Below, piece by piece: positions 4,545-7,859 of a DNA stretch of 7,859 nucleotides (its first letter is position 1; each line of letters starts with the position of its first letter). Source of the stretch: Chloroflexota bacterium (GTDB lineage: Bacteria > Chloroflexota > Anaerolineae > Anaerolineales > Villigracilaceae). The stretch lies in the NCBI GenBank assembly GCA_021796155.1, contig JAJYOO010000094.1, positions 1 to 7,859 of the forward strand. The letters run 5' to 3'. A model generated the notes under the pieces. The model was not told the origin of the DNA, ran no database searches, and saw nothing but the letters and a program-made list of their open reading frames with translations. The translations under genes were made by a program, and so were the position numbers.

Positions 4545-6536
4545 ATGCAAGCAGCAGTATCACGATCCATGTCACGCCCCGGCGAGAGACGCGCAGGCGC
4601 TGGTTCAGTCGCAAGGGCGATCCGATATTTGACTCATTACAAAGGCGAGGCCGCGCTGCCGTATATTTTTTTGGTGATTGCCACGCTCGCTCAATTAGCG
4701 GTACCGAGCATGATCGCCAACATCATCAACGCGGTGACCAGCGGCTATGTAGCTAATCAAGTATTGCAGGCGCTCAATCAGATTCCTTCCTCCGTCATTG
4801 GGCAGGCATTGCCGAAAATCCTTACGGCATTGAATTACCCAACGAACTGGACACGGGCCCAACTCGTCACTCAATTGAACGCCAATCTCAACAGTGCACC
4901 ACAAGCATTGATCTGGTCTATCGTTGCCATCGCGGTTCTGGCGGCATTGCGCGGTGTCTTTGCATTTCTCCAGGCGTTTTGGGCGGAGAAGAATTCGCAG
5001 TCGGTGGCTTACGATCTTCGCAATGACCTGTATGCGAAGATTCAAAAATTGTCTTTCTCTTATCACGATCAGAATCAAACCGGGCAATTGATGATCCGCG
5101 CTACGGATGACGTTGAAAAAGTCCGTCTATTTATCGGGCAAGGATTGCTGCAATTGGTCGGTGCGATCATTTTGCTGACGGGGACAGTTATCATCCTGTT
5201 CTCGACCAATGTTCCACTGGCTTGGACGGCGATGCCAATCCTGCCGATTGCGCTGGTAATGTTCATGATCTTCAGCGCGGCGGCGCAACCGATGTTCCGA
5301 AAAGTCCAGATCAAACTTTCCACGCTGAACACGATCTTGCAGGAAAATTTGGCGGGCATCAAAGTGATCCAAGCGTTCACGCGTGAAAGAGAACAGCAAA
5401 AGAAATTCCGCACCGCCGCGGATGACTTGATGGGCCAGGCTATTTCGGTCGCCAAGTTGTTCACGTTCCTCTTCCCGGTGATTTTCCTGATTGCTAATCT
5501 TGGACAAGCTGCAATTCTTTACGTTGGCGGCAAACAAATCATCGCCGGTTTGCTGACGCTCGGCGACTGGCAGGAATTCTCGCTGTATTTAGTTTACCTG
5601 TTCTTCCCAGTTGCACAACTTGGATTCATCATCACACAATTCGGTCAGGCCGCCGCCTCAGCGGATCGCATCTTCGAAATCCTCGATGCCAAGTCTGACA
5701 TCGTGGACAAGCCCGACGCGATTGAATTGCCATCCGTCGAAGGCGATGTCAAATTCGAGAACGTGACCTTTCGATATTTCCACGGCGGCGAACCGGTCTT
5801 GAGCGAAGTCACATTCGAGGCCGCGCCCGGCGAACGCATCGCACTGCTCGGTGCGACCGGCTCAGGCAAAAGCACGATCATCAATTTGTTGCCGCGCTTC
5901 TACGATCCGACTGAAGGCAGAATCACTGTGGACGGTCATGACCTGCGCGATATCAAAGTCGAATCGTTACGCAAGCAAATCGGAATCGTGTTGCAGGAAA
6001 CCACATTGTTCAGCGGGACGGTTCGCGAGAACATTGCTTTCGGACGTCCCGATGCGAGCGATGACGAAATCGTCGCGGCGGCCAAAGCGGCTCAGGCTCA
6101 CGATTTCATCGTATCTTTCCCTGATGGCTATGATACGCATGTTGGCGAACGCGGCACCACGCTCAGCGGCGGACAAAAGCAGCGCGTCGCGATTGCCCGC
6201 GCCCTTTTGCTCGATCCGCGCATTTTGATCCTCGACGATTCAACCTCCAGCGTGGACTTGCAGACGGAATCATTGATCCAAGCCGCGCTCGACAAGCTGA
6301 TGGAGAATCGCACATCGTTTGTCATCGCACAACGCATCAGCACGGTCATGAGCGCGGACAAAATCCTTGTGCTCGACAAAGGCAAAGTGGTTGCCCAAGG
6401 CAAGCACGCAGACTTAATGGAAAACGAACCGATCTATGCAGAAATTTACAACTCACAAATATTGGCATATGAACAAGAACATTCTCACCAGACTCCGGAA
6501 ATCTTCGGCAACGATGGAAGGAGGGTAAACCTATGA
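4545..6536 (+). CDS. ABC exporter half-transporter, degenerate-site subunit of a heterodimer
   Basis: A 663-residue half-transporter: a type IV exporter membrane domain of six helices (about residues 37-380) fused to an ATPase domain (about 400-645). ATPase motifs are A-loop Tyr411, Walker A GATGSGKST (436-444), Q-loop Gln484, X-loop THVGERG, signature LSGGQKQR (540-547), and Walker B ILILDD. Two catalytic positions are changed: the residue after the Walker B Asp is Asp565 where Glu is normal, and the switch residue in VIAQRISTV is Gln596 where His is normal. This is the pattern of the non-hydrolysing site subunit in heterodimers such as TM287/288, LmrCD and BmrCD. The loop between helices 1 and 2 is long (about residues 59-120). 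ATG 4545 is chosen over an in-frame TTG at 4500 because GAAAGGA (4533-4539) precedes it closely. Likely role is ATP-driven export of a lipophilic compound, drug or lipid; substrate unknown. Confidence 0.93.
   Translation: MQAAVSRSMSRPGERRAGAGSVARAIRYLTHYKGEAALPYIFLVIATLAQLAVPSMIANIINAVTSGYVANQVLQALNQIPSSVIGQALPKILTALNYPTNWTRAQLVTQLNANLNSAPQALIWSIVAIAVLAALRGVFAFLQAFWAEKNSQSVAYDLRNDLYAKIQKLSFSYHDQNQTGQLMIRATDDVEKVRLFIGQGLLQLVGAIILLTGTVIILFSTNVPLAWTAMPILPIALVMFMIFSAAAQPMFRKVQIKLSTLNTILQENLAGIKVIQAFTREREQQKKFRTAADDLMGQAISVAKLFTFLFPVIFLIANLGQAAILYVGGKQIIAGLLTLGDWQEFSLYLVYLFFPVAQLGFIITQFGQAAASADRIFEILDAKSDIVDKPDAIELPSVEGDVKFENVTFRYFHGGEPVLSEVTFEAAPGERIALLGATGSGKSTIINLLPRFYDPTEGRITVDGHDLRDIKVESLRKQIGIVLQETTLFSGTVRENIAFGRPDASDDEIVAAAKAAQAHDFIVSFPDGYDTHVGERGTTLSGGQKQRVAIARALLLDPRILILDDSTSSVDLQTESLIQAALDKLMENRTSFVIAQRISTVMSADKILVLDKGKVVAQGKHADLMENEPIYAEIYNSQILAYEQEHSHQTPEIFGNDGRRVNL
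6518..6525 (+). promoter_or_regulatory. Ribosome binding site for the second exporter subunit, inside the first gene
   Basis: AAGGAGGG lies seven bases before ATG 6533 and ten before a second in-frame ATG at 6536. The first gives a 4-base ATGA overlap with the upstream TGA (6534-6536), a classic sign of translational coupling for subunits made in equal amounts. The spacing favours ATG 6533. Confidence 0.8.
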
Positions 6537-7859
6537 TGGGCCCCGGCCGTTTCGGCAACATGCTCAATCAGGATACGCTCAAGCCGCGCAAGTTGAGCGA
6601 TACCCTGCTTCGTTTACTTGGTTACTTTGGCCGCTTTGGAGTCGCAGCGTTTCTGGCAATCTTACTCGTAGTGATCGCAACATGGACTCAGGTCACAACG
6701 CCGGATTTGATCGGCCAGGCAACCGATTGTTTTCTCGTCCCGCTTGGAGCGAGCAACACCAGCTTCGATACATTCTTCTCCGCGTCCAGCGCACAAGTCC
6801 AGCAATCGGAAGCCGCTTGCTGGCTGGTATCTGACCCAGGCAAACTTGGCGGCACGCAATGGATCGTTGCCAATGCGATGCGGCTTGGTAACTTTGTGCC
6901 GGTCGCGCTGACATCCATGACGAATGCCGACCGCGTCGCTGGCCTGACGCGCTTGATCCTAATCATCGTCGCACTCTTCCTCATTGGATCCGCATTCACC
7001 GGCATGACCTTCTTTACAATGTCATGGTCAGGCCAGCATGTGTTGCGCGCGTTGCGCGTGGACGTATTCGAACGACTGCACCAGCTCTCGCTCAGCTTTT
7101 ATTCGGTTAACGAAGCCGGTGATTTGATGAGCCGCATTACAAATGATACGAGCGCCATCGAACAAGCGATTTCGTTCGCGCTGGTCAACGTGTTCAGCGG
7201 CATCCTGCTTTTGATTTGGGTTGCATACAGCATGTTCACGGAAAACCTGCCGTTCGCTTTGCTCTCGCTGGCAGTGTCGCCGATCATGTTCCTTGCAACA
7301 CTTTATTTCTCGGACCAGGCACGCAAGGCATTCCGCAAGACGCGCACTGAGATCGGCAACGTCAACGCGGAATTACAGGAAAGCATCGCCGCAGTCCGCG
7401 AAGTGCAGGCTTTCAATCGCGCGGATGAAAATATCGAACAATTCAAAACGATCAATGCCGCCAACCGCGACGCAAATATCCGCGCCGTATCCTTTACCGC
7501 CGCGCTCTCGCCAACATTGGAAGCACTCGGCTATATTGCGATGGCGATTGTTACCGGCGTGGGCGGCTGGTTCTTGTTCAAAAACCAAAGCTTGCTCGGC
7601 ACAGTCGTGACCTTCGGTTTGATCGTTACCTTCCTCGCATACGTTCAACGCTTCAACCAACCGATTCAACAGATCGCGGTGTTGTGGACGAACATCCAGA
7701 ACGCGATCGCGGGGGCGGAGCGCATCTTCGGGCTGCTCGATGAAGTGCCTGCCGTGCAAAACAAGCCCGGCGCAAAAGCCATGACCGAGATCAAAGGCAA
7801 AGTGGAATTCGATCACGTCTCGCACGCGTATGAAGATGGCGTGCCCGTGTTAAAAAATG
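6533..7859 (+). CDS. ABC exporter half-transporter, second subunit of the heterodimer (3' end outside window)
   Basis: The frame starting ATGATGGGCCCC stays open to the last base, giving 442 codons, and is cut by the window edge. The visible part is the membrane domain. Helix 1 is at about residues 37-56, and helix 2 at about 141-163. The coupling-helix region LRALRVDVFERLHQLSLSFY and GDLMSRITNDTSAIEQ follow, then the exporter motif ELQESIAAVREVQAFNRADE and the linker GAERIFGLLDE. The ATPase domain has just begun with KVEFDHVSHAYEDG, where the Tyr is the likely A-loop residue; Walker A should follow immediately. The loop between helices 1 and 2 is about 84 residues, much longer than usual, with Cys66 and Cys96 that could form a disulfide outside the membrane. 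Because the first subunit has the degenerate Walker B and switch residues, this subunit should carry the normal Glu and His. The 4-base overlap indicates joint translation. Confidence 0.93.
   Translation, partial: MMGPGRFGNMLNQDTLKPRKLSDTLLRLLGYFGRFGVAAFLAILLVVIATWTQVTTPDLIGQATDCFLVPLGASNTSFDTFFSASSAQVQQSEAACWLVSDPGKLGGTQWIVANAMRLGNFVPVALTSMTNADRVAGLTRLILIIVALFLIGSAFTGMTFFTMSWSGQHVLRALRVDVFERLHQLSLSFYSVNEAGDLMSRITNDTSAIEQAISFALVNVFSGILLLIWVAYSMFTENLPFALLSLAVSPIMFLATLYFSDQARKAFRKTRTEIGNVNAELQESIAAVREVQAFNRADENIEQFKTINAANRDANIRAVSFTAALSPTLEALGYIAMAIVTGVGGWFLFKNQSLLGTVVTFGLIVTFLAYVQRFNQPIQQIAVLWTNIQNAIAGAERIFGLLDEVPAVQNKPGAKAMTEIKGKVEFDHVSHAYEDGVPVLKN

Noticed and set aside
5075..5537. Overlapping reverse-strand frames opposite the first exporter subunit
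   Set aside because: They are composition shadows of the membrane domain, with no ribosome site and no family features.
7373..7825. Reverse-strand frame of 150 codons opposite the second exporter subunit
   Set aside because: The forward frame continues through the whole region as an ABC exporter membrane domain; the reverse product has no recognisable features.

Overview
This window looks like ordinary chromosomal DNA from a free-living bacterium. The genes are close-packed, all lie on the + strand, and many have strong Shine-Dalgarno sites. The best guess is a member of Chloroflexota, probably Anaerolineae-like. That is inferred from the gene types, the mixed base composition, the use of GTG and TTG starts, and degenerate intergenic repeats of a kind I associate with that phylum. 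No ribosomal or other marker gene is present to confirm it.

Layout. (1) Positions 1-1451 hold the 3' end of a probable MaoC-type enoyl-CoA hydratase, then an AT-rich orphan gene of 154 codons, then a complete CitE/CLYBL-type CoA-ester lyase. A hydratase paired with such a lyase suggests breakdown of a branched or dicarboxylic acyl-CoA (citramalyl-, malyl- or methylmalyl-CoA-like). (2) Positions 1452-1634 are intergenic and carry an imperfect inverted repeat. (3) Positions 1635-2474 encode a ten-helix EamA/DMT transporter. (4) Positions 2626-3744 encode a large GNAT-like protein of the YghO type, closed by a palindromic terminator-like hairpin at 3776-3793. (5) From 3846 to the end lies the most coherent unit: a promoter overlapped by a perfect 18-bp dyad, a MarR-family repressor, a structured repeat, and two overlapping half-transporter genes forming a heterodimeric ABC exporter. 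The second exporter gene runs off the window just before its Walker A motif.

How the genes work together. The MarR protein probably binds the dyad at its own promoter and releases on sensing a ligand, allowing expression of itself and perhaps of the exporter. The first exporter subunit has Asp for the catalytic Glu and Gln for the switch His, so it should form the degenerate ATP site. The second subunit should then supply the catalytic one. I see no CRISPR array, RNA gene, insertion sequence, phage gene or clearly new system. The most interesting points are the operator architecture, the asymmetric exporter with long outer loops, the AT-rich orphan inside the CoA operon, and the abrupt composition shift inside the lyase gene.
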